Source of the DNA: Deltaproteobacteria bacterium
Lineage (GTDB): Bacteria; Desulfobacterota; DAOWNY01
DNA: 7,414 nucleotides
Direction of reading: 5' to 3'
Assembly: GCA_030642325.1 (NCBI GenBank)
Contig: DAOWNY010000088.1
Coordinates: forward strand, 1-7,414
The notes beneath the pieces were generated by a model. That model did no database searches. It saw only the letters and a program-made list of their open reading frames with translations, and was not told where the DNA came from. Positions 6,766-7,414 of the stretch are shown piece after piece; position 1 is the first letter of the stretch; every line of letters starts with the position of its first letter. The translations under genes and the position numbers were made by a program.

Positions 6766-7414
6766 TTATCTTTTAATCAAGCTTCTGCGATGCTGAAAGT
6801 AGGCATTTCGCAAAGAAACGTATGGATCAAATGCGGTTTTTTTGAATTCTTCGTAATCACCGAGGGTTAAAGAGATATAATTTACTGTATCGAGTACAGT
6901 GACGCCGGTTTTGAATAGCGGTATATAGTAGACTATGGGATACGAGTAATAGTCAGCCACCAGTCCCACCGTATCCCTAAGGCTCGAAGGTCCCCAAAAT
7001 GGCCAGGCAATATAAAAACCTTCCTTTAAGCCGTAAAATCCCAAGGTCTGCCCGAAATCCTCCTGCTGTTCTTCTAAGTGCAAATAGGATTTGGCTGGAT
7101 CAAAGAGACCTGCAATTCCCCAGGTGGTATTAACGGTAAATCGAGACAGTTCAATGGCTGAACCCTTCAGTTTTCCCTGCAAAAGACAATTTAAAAAACG
7201 GGTGGGCATGAGGATATTATGGAGCATGTTCCCCACCGAGACTCTCGCCTTTTCCGGCAAAACCGCCCTATATACCCTGGCGGTCGGTTTAAGCAGATAA
7301 AAATAGAGCTTATCGTTGATTTTGAAAATAAACCGATTATAAGATTCCAGTGGGTCGGGCATTCTTTCGATTTTCTCGGTAAATTCATCATAACCTTCAT
7401 CATAACCTTCATCA
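6766..7414 (-). CDS. mlaA: MlaA (VacJ) family outer-membrane lipoprotein, N-terminus outside the window
   Basis: MlaA sits in the outer membrane and removes phospholipid from its outer leaflet, handing it to MlaC. The C-terminal 215 residues are visible and the frame stays open to the right edge. Counting from the Met at 7362, the family features are DPLESYNRFIFKIND (3-17), LKPTARVYR (24-32), N60-region LNCLLQGK, RFTVNTTWGIAGLFDPAK (74-91), EDFGQTLGFYGL (101-112), FWGPSSLRDTVGLVADYY (122-139). The Met at 7362 is not the likely start: it would give no signal peptide or lipobox, and upstream in-frame codons continue as an acidic DEGYDEGYDEF linker. The lipoprotein signal should lie beyond the window. 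The gap to mlaC is 32-50 bp depending on the mlaC start, so they are surely co-transcribed. Genes for MlaFEDB are not in view. Confidence 0.93.
   Translation of the reverse strand, partial: DEGYDEGYDEFTEKIERMPDPLESYNRFIFKINDKLYFYLLKPTARVYRAVLPEKARVSVGNMLHNILMPTRFLNCLLQGKLKGSAIELSRFTVNTTWGIAGLFDPAKSYLHLEEQQEDFGQTLGFYGLKEGFYIAWPFWGPSSLRDTVGLVADYYSYPIVYYIPLFKTGVTVLDTVNYISLTLGDYEEFKKTAFDPYVSLRNAYFQHRRSLIKR
7384..7414. repeat. 12-bp tandem repeat in the mlaA linker
   Basis: TTCATCATAACC occurs at 7384-7395 and 7396-7407, followed by a partial copy to the edge. On the minus strand it encodes Asp-Glu-Gly-Tyr repeated in the acidic linker ahead of the MlaA domain. The repeat length is a multiple of three, so copy-number change would keep the frame. 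Its full extent is cut off by the window. Confidence 0.85.

Overview
The window looks like chromosomal DNA from a Gram-negative bacterium. The evidence is an MlaA/MlaC outer-membrane lipid-transport pair. The style of the proteins (the PurH and GpmI variants, a small zinc-ribbon protein, and a REP-type transposase with a DnaA-like tail) suggests a deltaproteobacterium in the broad Desulfobacterota sense. That placement is from memory of the families, not from a search.

Layout from left to right. Positions 1-283 (minus strand, open at the left edge) encode a DnaA-C-like helix-turn-helix segment typical of the C-terminus of REP-associated tyrosine transposases. It lies directly beside a perfect 6-bp inverted repeat (298-315). 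The stretch 316-585 holds no gene but has a nested stem-loop at 480-531. Next comes gpmI (586-2097, plus strand), the phosphoglycerate mutase of glycolysis/gluconeogenesis. Everything further right is on the minus strand and convergent with gpmI.

In order of transcription, the minus-strand block is: mlaA (runs off the right edge), mlaC, purH, purD, a 151-residue cysteine-bearing protein resembling L-2-amino-thiazoline-4-carboxylate hydrolases, and a 92-residue zinc-ribbon protein. purH and purD are 14 bp apart and clearly co-transcribed; PurD starts with TTG behind a strong ribosome binding site. mlaA and mlaC are also tightly spaced. The gaps mlaC-purH (160 bp), purD-151 aa gene (98 bp) and 151 aa-92 aa gene (about 130 bp) each contain an inverted repeat and are plausible transcript boundaries or processing points.

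Functionally, PurD carries out the second step of de novo purine synthesis and PurH the last two steps (AICAR to IMP). MlaA and MlaC belong to the Mla system, which moves phospholipids away from the outer leaflet of the outer membrane. I see no sign of a new multi-gene system. The least-explained parts are the transposase remnant with its palindrome, the two small cysteine proteins and the intergenic stem-loops.
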